From the NCBI GenBank assembly GCA_963809795.1, contig CAWELN010000015.1, positions 1-64,000 on the forward strand: a stretch of 64,000 bases of DNA, read 5' to 3'. The notes beneath the pieces were generated by a model. The model saw only the letters and a program-made list of their open reading frames with translations. It had not been told where the DNA came from and ran no database searches. The translations under genes were made by a program, and so were the position numbers. The DNA comes from DASUAS01 sp963809795. GTDB taxonomy: Bacteria > Actinomycetota > Acidimicrobiia > IMCC26256 > DASPTH01. This document shows, piece by piece, positions 22,049 to 31,117 of this stretch (positions are counted from its first letter, which is position 1; each line of letters begins with the position of its first letter).

Positions 22049-23107
22049 GTGGCGGTGGCTGAACGCGACCTGGCGTCCCGGCGTCAGCTCCTGCCGTGGA
22101 CCGGCGTGGTCGCGCCGTGGCTGCTGTCGCGGGTCATCTCGATCGTCGTGCTGCTCGCGGCCGTCAACGACCCCGCACGCGGCTCGCGCTTCGATCAGGT
22201 CGCCACCCGGTGGGACGGCGCGTTCTATCTCGACATCGCCCGCAACGGCTACGGCCCGGTCGACATCCCGTTCCCGAAGTGGCCGTTCTTCCCGCTGCTC
22301 CCGGGGCTGATCCGGGCGCTCAGCGAGGTCGCCGACGACAAGGCCGCCATCTTCGTGCTCAACCAGCTCGTGTTCCTGGTCGCGCTGGCCGGGGTGTACC
22401 GGCTGGCGTCGCGCCGGGGTGGTCCGCGGGTCGCGGCCCTCTCGGTGTGGTCCCTCGCCCTCTTCCCGGCGTCGTTCGTGTTCTCGATGACGTACCCGTC
22501 GGCGATCTTCCTCGCCGCGTCGGTGTGGGCGTTCGTGCTCGTCGAGGAGCACCACGACCTCGCGGCCGGACTGGTGGCGGTGGGTGCGGCGCTGGTCCGA
22601 CCGAATGGGGTGGTGCTGGCGGTGGCGCTGGTGATCGCGGTGTGGTGGTCGTGGCGCCGGGCGGTGCTGGTCGCGGGCCCGTCGGTGGTGGCGGTGGTCG
22701 CCTGGTGCGTGTACTGCGCGGACCGCACCGGCGATCCGTTCGTGTTCCTCACCACCAAGTCACGGTGGCAGGAGGTCACCTTCGTGGGTCTGTTCGAGGG
22801 CCACGTGAAGTGGTCGGTGCTGCCCCACGTGGTGCTGGCGCTGGCGGCGCTGGTGGTGCTGGTCGTCCAGCGCCGCCGCCTCCCACTGTCGTGGCTGGTG
22901 TTCGGGGTGCTCTACCTCGTGCCGTCGTTCCAGCTGGGCATGGTCGGGGTGGGCCGCTACGCCAACGAGTGCTTCCCGCCGTTCGTCGGCGCCGGGCAGA
23001 TCCTCGAGCGCTGGCCCCGCCGGACGCAGTACGCGGTGCTGGCGGCGTCGACCGCGGGTCTCGTGCTCTTCGCCTTCGTCGCCGCCCGCTACGAGCTCGT
23101 CCCCTGA
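22049..23107 (+). CDS. GT-C family mannosyltransferase (PIG-V-like)
   Basis: 352 residues with about eight membrane helices. After the first helix comes the acidic loop motif RWDGAFYLDIARNGYG, followed by the WPFFPLLPGLIR segment characteristic of PIG-V-like and other GT-C mannosyltransferases that use lipid-linked sugar donors on the outer face of the membrane. GTG at 22049 begins about 80 bp from the divergent citrate synthase gene. The acceptor could be a glycolipid, polysaccharide or protein; the sequence does not say. Confidence 0.8.
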   Translation: MAVAERDLASRRQLLPWTGVVAPWLLSRVISIVVLLAAVNDPARGSRFDQVATRWDGAFYLDIARNGYGPVDIPFPKWPFFPLLPGLIRALSEVADDKAAIFVLNQLVFLVALAGVYRLASRRGGPRVAALSVWSLALFPASFVFSMTYPSAIFLAASVWAFVLVEEHHDLAAGLVAVGAALVRPNGVVLAVALVIAVWWSWRRAVLVAGPSVVAVVAWCVYCADRTGDPFVFLTTKSRWQEVTFVGLFEGHVKWSVLPHVVLALAALVVLVVQRRRLPLSWLVFGVLYLVPSFQLGMVGVGRYANECFPPFVGAGQILERWPRRTQYAVLAASTAGLVLFAFVAARYELVP

Positions 23108-23120
23108 GGGGGAGGCCGGG

Positions 23121-23885
23121 TCAGGTGCCGGCGCTGTCGTCGAGGGGGGCCTCGGCCGGTGCGCACAGCGTGCCGACGTGGGGGGTCATCAACTCCTCGC
23201 GCCAGCGGGTGCACCACGTGCGCGCGTGCGCGTGCCACGCCTCGAACCGGTCGTCCCCGTCGACGCCTTCGGACGGTCGCGCCAGGCCGCGTGCGATGTC
23301 GCGCGCCTTGGCGGCGCGGACGTGCGAGTCGGCGTCGGTGGCCCACACCGTGCACACCTCGTAGTCGTTCATCATGACTTCGTAGAGGCCGACGAGCTGG
23401 TGGCCGTACTCGGCGAGCAGCGGTGCCCGTTCCTCGCGCACCGCGGCGAGGTACTCGAGCGCAGTGCCCGGGCGTACCTCGCTCAGCTCGTGCACGAACA
23501 GCGAGCCCCGCACGTCGGCGGCGGCGAGGGACGCGATGGTCGGGCAGCCGGGGGCGGCGGCGAGCAGGCGATCGAACCCACCCGACCGGTATTCGAACGC
23601 CTGCTTCCACCACGCGTTGAGGGTCACGTTGGTCGCCCGCTTGAGCCCGAGGCGGTCGACCTTGCCGTACCAGCCGTCCCAACCGCCGGGGATCTCCCAG
23701 ATGTTCACCACCTGCGGCCAGCGGGCGGTGATGCCCATCGTGTACCAGGTGCCGAGGAGCTCGAAGTCGACCTTCTCGTCACCCGACTGCTGTCGGGTGT
23801 GCTCCATGTAGTCCCACTGGTACATGCCGTTGATGTCGATGTACTCGTGCAGGAACAGGTCGCGGTCGGCGGTCGGAGTGCTCAT
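23121..23885 (-). CDS. NIPSNAP-family protein
   Basis: 254 residues with two ferredoxin-like halves typical of NIPSNAP proteins: LFLHEYIDINGMYQWDYMEH with TWYTMGITARWPQVVNIWEIPGGWDGWYGKV, and FVHELSEVRPGTALEYLAAV with GLYEVMMNDYEVCTVWA. The start ATG at 23885 overlaps the stop of the preceding GNAT gene (ATGA). It is last in the minus-strand operon that begins with the SDR gene at 27150. NIPSNAP proteins lack a general biochemical role. In this context it may handle a metabolite from the dehydrogenases upstream, which is inference. Confidence 0.8.
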   Translation of the reverse strand: MSTPTADRDLFLHEYIDINGMYQWDYMEHTRQQSGDEKVDFELLGTWYTMGITARWPQVVNIWEIPGGWDGWYGKVDRLGLKRATNVTLNAWWKQAFEYRSGGFDRLLAAAPGCPTIASLAAADVRGSLFVHELSEVRPGTALEYLAAVREERAPLLAEYGHQLVGLYEVMMNDYEVCTVWATDADSHVRAAKARDIARGLARPSEGVDGDDRFEAWHAHARTWCTRWREELMTPHVGTLCAPAEAPLDDSAGT

Positions 23886-24352
23886 GGATCCAGATCCTTC
23901 TCGAAGCAGCGGCTCATCGGCGACTCGCGGTAGTGCCCGTAGGGCACCATCGCCCGGTACCCGGCCCGTTGGTACAGCGCCATGGCCTCGGGCTGGTTGG
24001 TACCCGTCTCCAAGCGGATGCTGCGGTAGTCGAGTGCCCGGGCGCGCGCCTCGAGGTCGGCGAGCAGCGCGGTGGCGACGCCGCGGCGGCGGGCCTCCGG
24101 GGCCACGTACATGCGCTTGATCTCCGCCACGCCGTCGGCGAAGCGCCGGAACCCGCCGCAGCCGACCGGCACACCGTCGAGGCGGGCGAGCACGAACCCG
24201 CCGGCGGGCGGTGCCAACGACTCGGGATCGGGGTGGAACGCGTCACGCCCGCCGTACCGCTGGGCGAGGTCGTCGAGCAGCGCCGCGACCAGCGCCGCCG
24301 CGTCGGGGTCGTCGATGCGCCCGGCGACGAGCTCGACCACCGTCGTGGTCAA
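23882..24352 (-). CDS. GNAT-family N-acetyltransferase
   Basis: About 156 residues. The acetyl-CoA site reads EIKRMYVAPEARRRGVATALLADLEARA and is followed by IRLETGTNQPEAMALYQRAGYRAM, a full single-domain GNAT. The start overlaps the end of the metallo-beta-lactamase gene; TTG at 24352 gives a 4-base TTGA overlap that matches the coupling of the neighbouring genes. GTG at about 24340 is the alternative. The acceptor substrate is unknown. Confidence 0.85.
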   Translation of the reverse strand: MTTTVVELVAGRIDDPDAAALVAALLDDLAQRYGGRDAFHPDPESLAPPAGGFVLARLDGVPVGCGGFRRFADGVAEIKRMYVAPEARRRGVATALLADLEARARALDYRSIRLETGTNQPEAMALYQRAGYRAMVPYGHYRESPMSRCFEKDLDP

Positions 24353-25096
24353 CCGCCCATGAACGCGCGCCAATGGTCGAGGTCGTGGATGCGGAACACG
24401 TAGTTGCGTGCGCGCGTCTCGCCCATGGTCGCGTGGGGCTCGGCAGAGTAGAGGTGGCCGGGGTAGAGCACGGTCGAGTCGGGCACCTTCGACAGCCGTT
24501 GCGTGAGGCTCTCGTACATCGCGTCGGGGTCGGATCCCGGCAGGTCGGTCCGGCCGCATCCGTCGAGGAACAGCGTGTCGCCGGCGACCAGCTTGTCGTC
24601 GACCACGAAGCACTGGCTCCCGGGCGTGTGGCCCGGTGTGTGCATCAGCGTGATCGGGATCTGCCCCACGGACACCACGTCGCCGCTGTCGTGGAGGGTG
24701 AGATCGGAGTCGGACAACCCGGTGCTGCGCTTCACCCATTCTGCTTCCGGTCGCTGCACGTGCACCGGGACCGCGCCGCCCTCGAGCGCGAGCAGCTCGC
24801 GCAGGCCCTGGATCGAGTAGCCCATGATGTCGCCGCCGCAGTGGTCGGCGTGGTAGTGCGTCGCGAGCACGCCCGCGCAGGCGGAGGCCGTCGGCGGCGA
24901 GGATGTCGAGCAGCTCGTTGACGCCGTAGGCGGGGTCCACCGCGATGGCGTCGCCCGTCTCACGGTCACCCACGAGGTACACGAAGTTGACCATCTGGCG
25001 GGCGAGCAGGTCGTCGCGCGCGAAGTCGCGCCCGGCGAGCAGTTGGCGGAAGTAGAGGCGGTCGCGATCAGTCGTGGAGCTGTCGGTCATGCTCAT
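24349..25096 (-). CDS. Metallo-beta-lactamase-fold hydrolase (frameshifted)
   Basis: About 248 residues, glyoxalase II-like. The N-terminus MSMTDSSTTDRDRLYFRQLLAGRDFARDD and NFVYLVGDRETGDAIAVDPAYG is in one frame. From about 24875 the domain continues in another frame with the metal-binding motif THYHADH, then HTPGHTPGSQCF, DTLFLDGCGRTDLPG and LYPGHLY. One base is therefore missing or added near 24875. Persulfide dioxygenase and hydroxyacylglutathione hydrolase share these motifs, so the substrate is open. ATG at 25096 overlaps the dehydrogenase stop (ATGA). Confidence 0.88.
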
Positions 25097-26334
25097 CGGA
25101 AGTCGAATGCCACCTTGATCGCGCCGGTGTCGTGCTGCTCGGCGATGGTCGTGAACGCGTCGCGCCACTCGGGGAGCCGGAAGGTGTGGGTCAGCATCCT
25201 CGAGATGTCGACCCGGCCGTTGAGGGCGAAGTCGAGGTAGTGCTCGATCGCGTGCTTGCGCACGCCGTCGACCTCCTCCACACCGAACGCGTTCGAGCCC
25301 ACGACGCTGACCTCCCGGAAGTACCACGGCGACCATTCGAAGCGGCCGGCGGCGTGCACGCCACTCACCGCGAGGGTGCCGCGGGGCGCCAGCACCCGGA
25401 GCGCGACCTCCAGGGTCGACGGCGAACCGACGGTGTCGTACCCGACGTCGATCCTGCCGGGGTGGGTGAGGGGCAGGCCCGCCCACGGAGTGAGGGTCCG
25501 GGCGCCGGACCACTCGGCGAGCGCGACCACGAGTGCCTCGTCGCTCTGGTCGGCGGGGACGACGTGCGCGCCGAGCTCGCGCGCCAGCTGTTGCTGCGCG
25601 GGATGGAGCACGACCGCGGCGACCTCGACGTCGGGATGGAGCGCGCGCAGGATGGCGATCGCCGACGTACCGAGCGCACCGCCGCCCCACACCAGCGCCC
25701 GGCCGCCGGGCGGCGGCGGATGACGGGTGATCGAGTGCAGCGAGACCGCGAACGGGTCGGCCAGGACCGCCTGCTCGTCGGCCAGCGCGTGGGGAACCGG
25801 GATCACCTGGGTGCGGTGCGCAGGGAGGAGCTCGGCGAACCCGCCGGTGGCGTCGCTGGAATTCCCGGTGTGGATGCCCGGCGCCAGCCCGCCCTGAGTG
25901 AAGTTCCAACACAGCTGGTAGTCGCCGGCCGCGCACGCGGGGCACACGGGCTCGATCCCGCGGGGTGCGCACGACAGCCAGCACTGCAGCACGACGCGGT
26001 CGCCGACCGTGACACCGTCGGCCGCGGGCCCGACCTCGACCACGTCGGCGACCACCTCGTGCCCGAGCACCTGCGGGAACGAGATGAACGCGGTCATCGA
26101 GAAATCGGTGGCGTCGCCGCCCATGTCCATGAACACCTGTTTGGCGTCGGAGCCGCAGATGCCGGTGAGGCGCGGGCGCAGCACCACCCAGTCGGGCGCA
26201 GGCAGCACCGGGTCGGGCACGTCCTGCAGCGCCATCGGGACGTGGGCGAGCCCGGCGAGCAGCGGGTTCCCGTCGCCGTCGGCGGTCGCCGGCGGCGTGA
26301 ACCCGGAGTCGACGCCGAACACGAGTGCCTTCAC
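25093..26334 (-). CDS. Zinc-dependent alcohol dehydrogenase-like protein (MDR superfamily)
   Basis: 413 residues. The catalytic zinc site is seen in LTGICGSDAKQ and LGHEVVADVVEVG. The structural-zinc lobe is Cys-rich but spaced unusually (CWLSCAPRGIEPVCPACAAGDYQLC). The Rossmann glycine motif reads ALVWGGGALGTSAIAIL. The substrate is not predictable. It is second in the minus-strand operon, 27 bp after the SDR gene, and overlaps the metallo-beta-lactamase gene by 4 bases. Confidence 0.88.
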   Translation of the reverse strand: MKALVFGVDSGFTPPATADGDGNPLLAGLAHVPMALQDVPDPVLPAPDWVVLRPRLTGICGSDAKQVFMDMGGDATDFSMTAFISFPQVLGHEVVADVVEVGPAADGVTVGDRVVLQCWLSCAPRGIEPVCPACAAGDYQLCWNFTQGGLAPGIHTGNSSDATGGFAELLPAHRTQVIPVPHALADEQAVLADPFAVSLHSITRHPPPPGGRALVWGGGALGTSAIAILRALHPDVEVAAVVLHPAQQQLARELGAHVVPADQSDEALVVALAEWSGARTLTPWAGLPLTHPGRIDVGYDTVGSPSTLEVALRVLAPRGTLAVSGVHAAGRFEWSPWYFREVSVVGSNAFGVEEVDGVRKHAIEHYLDFALNGRVDISRMLTHTFRLPEWRDAFTTIAEQHDTGAIKVAFDFR

Positions 26335-26361
26335 GCGGTCATCCTCGCGCGCCGCCGGGCC

Positions 26362-27150
26362 TCAGGCCCGCAGCGACCCCATGGCCGTCACGAACGCGCC
26401 GGGGTCGTTCGACTTGCCGACCACGATGTCGTGTTGCGGCCCCCCGCCGGGGAAGTCGGGCGGCGCGTAGTACTCGAAGCCGCTGCCCTCGATCGCCTCG
26501 ACGATCGACGCCGCCGCCTCCGCCGCGGGCACGAAGGGCCCCTGGTACGCGGCGGGATCGTTGCCGGGCTGGTCCCAGATCTCGGTGTCGATGGGGCCCG
26601 GCAGCACGAGCTTCACCTCGACGCCGGTGCCGTGCAGGTCGACGGCCATCGTCTCGGTCCACCCGCAGAGCGCGAACTTGCTCGCGCAGTACGCCGCCTC
26701 GTTGTTGATCGGCACCCGTCCGCCCAGGCTCGACACGTTCACGACGCAGCCGGCGCCGCGCGCCAGCCAGTCGGGGAGGAGGGCGAGGCTCATGCGCACC
26801 GGGGCGTGGAAGTTCACGTCCATCACGTGCGCGACGTCGGCCGGCGTCAGGCGCGGCACCGGGATCCGGGCCGGGATGGCGGCGTTGTTGACGAGGCAGT
26901 CGACGGGGTCGAGCTCGCGCGCGGCCTGATGGATGAACGCGTCGGCGGCGGCGAGGTCACCGAGGTCGACGGACCACGCGCGCGATCCCGGCGTGTGACG
27001 GCGGCATTGCGCGACCACCTCCTCGAGGCGGTCGGCGCGGCGGGCGACGAGGCCCACCGTGGCGCCCCGCTCGGCGAGCATCGGCGCGAGCGCGGCGCCG
27101 ATCCCGGAGGACGCGCCGGTGACGACGATGTTCGAACCCTCGATCTTCAT
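26362..27150 (-). CDS. Short-chain dehydrogenase/reductase
   Basis: 262 residues. The nucleotide-binding motif is VTGASSGIGAALAPML, the NNAA motif is LVNNAAIPARIP, and the catalytic Ser and Tyr-x3-Lys are in VVNVSSLGGR and AAYCASKFALCG. It is a classical SDR. ATG at 27150 heads the five-gene operon of SDR, MDR dehydrogenase, metallo-beta-lactamase protein, GNAT and NIPSNAP. Two oxidoreductases and a hydrolase together suggest a catabolic or detoxifying route, with the substrate unknown. Confidence 0.92.
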   Translation of the reverse strand: MKIEGSNIVVTGASSGIGAALAPMLAERGATVGLVARRADRLEEVVAQCRRHTPGSRAWSVDLGDLAAADAFIHQAARELDPVDCLVNNAAIPARIPVPRLTPADVAHVMDVNFHAPVRMSLALLPDWLARGAGCVVNVSSLGGRVPINNEAAYCASKFALCGWTETMAVDLHGTGVEVKLVLPGPIDTEIWDQPGNDPAAYQGPFVPAAEAAASIVEAIEGSGFEYYAPPDFPGGGPQHDIVVGKSNDPGAFVTAMGSLRA

Positions 27151-27205
27151 CGGTTGACCCCCATGGGTGTGCCCCTCTCGATCCGGTGGCAGCTCACCCG
27201 TCGGC

Positions 27206-28007
27206 TCAGGCGACGATGTCGACCGGGGTCCCGAGGGGGAGTTGCTTCGACAGCATCGTGATGGCGGCGTTGTCCATGCGGATGCAGCCGTGGGTGGCGT
27301 TGGTGCCGAGCACCGACGGGTCGTTGTTGCCGTGGATGCCGATCTCGGCGTCGCTCCCGGCGAACTGGTCGAGGCTGTCGGAGTGGCTGGACAGCCCGTA
27401 CGCGAACGGTCCGTACACGGTGTTCGGGTCGGGGGCCTGGAGCAGGATGCGGAGGTAGTACTCGCCGGTCGGCGTGGGCGTCGGCTTGCCGACGTCCGGG
27501 AGCGGGGGATCGGTGGCACCCACCGCCACCGGCCCGGTGTACACGACGTTGCTCCCGTTGGTCACGGTGATGGTGTGGGCGCCGAGCGCGACCTGGATGT
27601 GGAACGGGTTCGACGTGATCGTGACGTCGGACGCCTTGATCCACCCGGTGCTGCCGTTCGGGCGCACCGGTAGCAGCACCTGCACCCAGCCGTCGTTGCG
27701 CTGCTGCTCGACCAGGAACACCTGGGTGACGGTCGACGTCGGCACCGTCGGGTCGTAGAGCCACGGGTTGTCGAACGTGCGCGCCGGTTGCGGGGGCGCC
27801 GGGCGAGTCGTACACCGGCAGCGTCGTGACCGTGTTCTTGGCGGTGGCGATGTACGAGACATCGGGCGGCGCGGTCGTGCTGACCGGCGCCGGCGTCACC
27901 ACCGGCTTCGTGCCCAGCGTGGCATCCCCCCCGCCGCCACCACAGCCGGCCAGCGCGATCCCGAGCGCGACGACGAGCGCGCAGCAACCAGCGAGACGGC
28001 GGGACAC
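27206..28007 (-). CDS. L,D-transpeptidase lipoprotein (YkuD), frameshifted
   Basis: About 267 residues. It makes 3-3 cross-links in peptidoglycan. GTG at 28007 starts a lipoprotein signal peptide with lipobox ALAGC. The frame shifts near 27800; after it come an SH3-like region (VQVLLPVRPNGSTGWIKASDV) and the YkuD catalytic domain, in which IGIHGNNDPS and ATHGCIRMDN hold the catalytic His and Cys. The domain is complete to DIVA. A single indel separates the signal peptide from the enzyme, so an error is plausible. Confidence 0.9.
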
Positions 28008-28117
28008 GCGGGGGAGATTACCGGCGGAGTCGGGCGATCCAGCGACGCGGCCCCGTGCCCGGAGGGCGTCAGGGCGTCAGGGGGGAGCAGCGTCGGGGGT
28101 CCGATAGGTTGCGACCC

Positions 28118-28738
28118 GTGGCCCGGCGCGCGGTGATCGAGGGGAGCGCGGCGCTGGCCCGGCAGGAGCCCCGCTTCGCTCCCATCGTCGACGCCCTCGG
28201 TCCCGCCGACCTGCGCCGGGGTCGCCCGAGCCGCACGCACTTCGCCGAGCTGGTGCGGGCGATCTGCTACCAACAGCTGGCGGGCGCGGCGGCCCGCACC
28301 ATCCACGGACGCCTCGAAGCGGCTCTCGGCGGCACGCCGACCCCTGAGGGCGTGCTCGCGCTCGCACCCGAGACCATGCGGGCCGCGGGCCTCTCCGCCA
28401 ACAAGGCGGCATCGATCCGGGACCTGGCCGAAAAGGTGGAGTCGGGCGAGGTGGAGCTCGACCGCGTCGCGCGCCTCTCCGACGACGAGATCGTGCGCGA
28501 GCTCGTGCTCGTGCGCGGGATCGGGCGGTGGACGGCGGAGATGTTCCTGATGTTCCAGCTCGGACGACTCGACGTGTGGCCGGTCGACGACCTCGGCGTC
28601 CGCAAGGGCTACGGGATCCTGTTCGACCTGCCGGCGCCGCCGGCGGCGAAGGTGCTCGAGCCGCTGGGCGACCCCTTGCGCCCCTACCGGTCGCTCGCGG
28701 CGTGGTACTGCTGGCGCGCCGCCGACACTCAGTTCTGA
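28118..28738 (+). CDS. AlkA-type DNA-3-methyladenine glycosylase
   Basis: About 206 residues from GTG at 28118. It belongs to the helix-hairpin-helix glycosylase superfamily that removes alkylated bases. The HhH motif is ELVLVRGIGRWTAEMFLMF, followed by the catalytic Asp segment DVWPVDDLGVRKGYG. The family N-terminal helix reads THFAELVRAICYQQLAGAAARTIHGR. The frame is open further upstream, but residues there are not family-like. It overlaps the convergent DUF6624 gene by 10 bases. Confidence 0.9.
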   Translation: MARRAVIEGSAALARQEPRFAPIVDALGPADLRRGRPSRTHFAELVRAICYQQLAGAAARTIHGRLEAALGGTPTPEGVLALAPETMRAAGLSANKAASIRDLAEKVESGEVELDRVARLSDDEIVRELVLVRGIGRWTAEMFLMFQLGRLDVWPVDDLGVRKGYGILFDLPAPPAAKVLEPLGDPLRPYRSLAAWYCWRAADTQF

Positions 28739-29238
28739 GCGCGCTGCTCCTCCCACCGCGCACGCATCGCCGCCGCGTGCGCAGAGAACGGCGGGAGCCC
28801 GAGGCGGGCGCGGCGGGCGTCGACCGCGACCGGATCGTCGACCGGCCACGGCTCGAGCTGACCGTGGTCGCCGAGCACGAACTGCGAGCCGTACAGCTGG
28901 TCGCGCCCGTCGTTCATCCGCACCCGGTCGGCGAGGTAGGCGAGGTGTATCGGGTCGGCGTCGCCGCACGCGACCGCGACCTCGAGCATGTCGAGGCAGC
29001 GGCGCTGCAGCCCGACGTCCTCGATCGCCGACTGCGCCACCAGCCACGCCGCCTCCGCGCCGTCGTGCCCCACCAACGTCCAACCCGGCCACTGCTCGTA
29101 GTCGTCGAGCACCGCCCAGAGCCGCTCCGCCCGCATCTCGCGACCCTCGGGATCATGGTCCGTCGCCAAGGCGAGCAGCTCGACGCGGAGCCCGGGATCG
29201 CGCGGCTCCGGAGGAGCCGATGGCGACGACGCACTCAT
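28729..29238 (-). CDS. DUF6624-family protein
   Basis: 169 residues from ATG at 29238, preceded by CGGAGGTG. The pattern GWTLVGHDGAEAAWLVAQSA, RRCLDMLEVAV, HLAYLADRVRMNDGRDQLYGSQF, then DDPVAVDARRARLGLPP matches DUF6624 proteins, which are small soluble proteins of unknown activity with conserved His, Gln and Asp residues. There is no signal peptide. The gene is isolated between convergent and divergent neighbours. Confidence 0.8.
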   Translation of the reverse strand: MSASSPSAPPEPRDPGLRVELLALATDHDPEGREMRAERLWAVLDDYEQWPGWTLVGHDGAEAAWLVAQSAIEDVGLQRRCLDMLEVAVACGDADPIHLAYLADRVRMNDGRDQLYGSQFVLGDHGQLEPWPVDDPVAVDARRARLGLPPFSAHAAAMRARWEEQRAQN

Positions 29239-29373
29239 CACCTCCGAGGTTAGGACCGTGCCCACCCGCGGGAAATCCCGCGCCGGCCCGGGCTACCGCC
29301 CGCTACCGTGACCTTCGTGTAGCCGGCCGATCCCACTCCGCTCGCCGTCCGTTCGCGACCCTTGGGATCCCGT

Positions 29374-31048
29374 ATGCCGTCCCCCCGCTCCTCCCCGTCG
29401 TCCTCCTTCTCGCTCGTCGCCCGTGGCCTCGCGCGCGCCCGCGGGTCGTTCACCGTGCTCGACGCGGTCGACGTCGCCGTCGGCCCGCGCACCCGCCTCG
29501 GGGTGGTGGGCCCCAACGGTGTGGGCAAGACCACGCTGCTGCGCCTGCTCGCCGGCATCGACCGGCCCGATCGCGGCACCGTCACCCGCACGCCGCCGTC
29601 GCTGCAGGTGGGGTACCTGCCCCAGGAGCCCGAGCGCGGCGACGAGACGCTGCTCGCGTTCCTGGGACGCCGCACCGGCGTCACCGCCGCGGAGGCCGAG
29701 CTCGAACGGGCGGCGACCGCCCTGGGCGCAGGAGCCGAGGACGAGACCGCGGCCGACGCCTACAGCGCCGCGCTCGAGACCTACCTCGCGGTCGGCGGCC
29801 CCGATCTCGACGCCCGTGCCCGCGCGCTGGCGGCCGACCTCGGACTGCCCGAGCACCGGTTGGACACGCCGACCCGCGCCCTCTCGGGCGGGGAAGCGGC
29901 CCGGGCATCGCTGGCGGCCATCCTGCTCAGCCGCTTCGACGTGTTCCTGCTCGACGAGCCCACCAACGACCTCGACTTCGCCGGGCTCGAGCGGCTCGAG
30001 ACCTTCCTCGACGACCTGCCCGGCGGTGTGGTCGTGGTGAGCCACGATCGCGCGTTCCTCGAGCGCACCGTCACCCGGGTGCTCGAGCTCGACGAGCACA
30101 CCCGGTCGGCGACCGAGTACGGCGGGGGTTGGGTGGGGTACCTCGACGCCCGGGCCACGGCCCGGCGTCACGCCGAGGAGGACTACGCGTCGTACCGGGC
30201 CGAGCGGTCCCGGCTCGAGCAACGGGCGCGGACGCAGCGCGAGTGGGCGGTGCAGGGTGCCGGCGCCGCGAAGCGCGACGCCTCGGAGAAGGACAAGTTC
30301 ATCCGGCACTTCCGGGTGGCGAAGTCGGAGAAGCAGGCGGCGAAGGCCCGCGCCACCGAGAAGGCGATCGCCCGCCTCGACACGGTGGAGAAGCCGTGGG
30401 AGGGCTGGGATCTGCGGTTCCAAGTCGCGAGCGTGGCGCGGAGCGGTGACGTGGTGATGCGTCTGCAGGGCGCGGTGGTGCAGCGTGGCTCGTTCACCCT
30501 CGGCCCGGTCGACCTCGAGATCGGGTGGGGCGAACGCGTGGCCATCGTGGGCCCCAACGGCAGCGGCAAGACCACGTTGCTGCTCACGCTCCTCGGTCGT
30601 CTGCCGCTCGTGGCCGGGGAGCGCTGGATGGGCCCCGGCGTCGTCGTGGGGGAGATGGACCAGGCGCGCGCCGGGTTCGCGGGTTCGGAGTCATTGCTCG
30701 ACGCGTTCCTTGCCGCCACCGGGCTGCTGGTCGCCGACGCCCGCTCGCTGCTGGCGAAGTTCGGGTTGGGCGCAGAGCACGTCACGCGCGTCGCAGGCGA
30801 CCCTCTCGCCCGGCGAGCGCACGCGGGCCGTGCTCGCCCGCTTCGCGGCGCAGGGCGTGAACTGCCTGGTGCTCGACGAGCCCACCAACCACCTCGACCT
30901 GCCCGCCATCGAGCAGTTGGAAGCGGCGCTCGCGTCGTACGAGGGCACCCTGCTGGTCGTGACCCACGACCGCCGCTTGCTCGAGACGGTCGAGCTCACC
31001 CGGGCGGTGTCGGCCTCCGGCGAGGAGCTCGAGCCGGCGGCGGGCTAG
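29374..31048 (+). CDS. ABC-F family ATPase (frameshifted)
   Basis: Soluble twin-ATPase protein of about 558 residues without membrane spans. Domain 1 has Walker A GPNGVGKTT, signature LSGGEAARA and Walker B VFLLDEPTNDLDFAG. The linker holds the coiled-coil arm rich in Arg/Lys/Glu (about 30150-30400). Domain 2 has GPNGSGKTT. Its signature and Walker B (TLSPGERTRAVLARF, LVLDEPTNHLDLP) lie in another frame after about 30805. ABC-F proteins bind the ribosomal E site and aid translation or drug protection. No resistance subtype is evident. ATG at 29374 is preferred over TTG at 29362. Confidence 0.9.
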
Positions 31049-31092
31049 TTCGATGGTCGATGCCGCTCCGCCGTCCCGCCCTCCGCACGGCT
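31047..31092 (+). repeat. Intergenic repeat, copy A
   Basis: About 45 bases directly after the ABC-F stop codon are nearly identical to the reverse complement of 33412-33457. The shared core is CCGCCGTCCCGCCCTCCG, and both copies also contain CGATGGTCGA followed by a similar run. About 40 of 46 positions match on manual alignment. Confidence 0.65.
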
Positions 31093-31117
31093 CCGCGGCA
31101 TCTCTCGCGGCCGCTGC

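Noticed and set aside
29374..31048. Antibiotic resistance ABC-F
   Set aside because: Nothing in the sequence assigns it to a resistance subtype; housekeeping ABC-F proteins look the same at this level.
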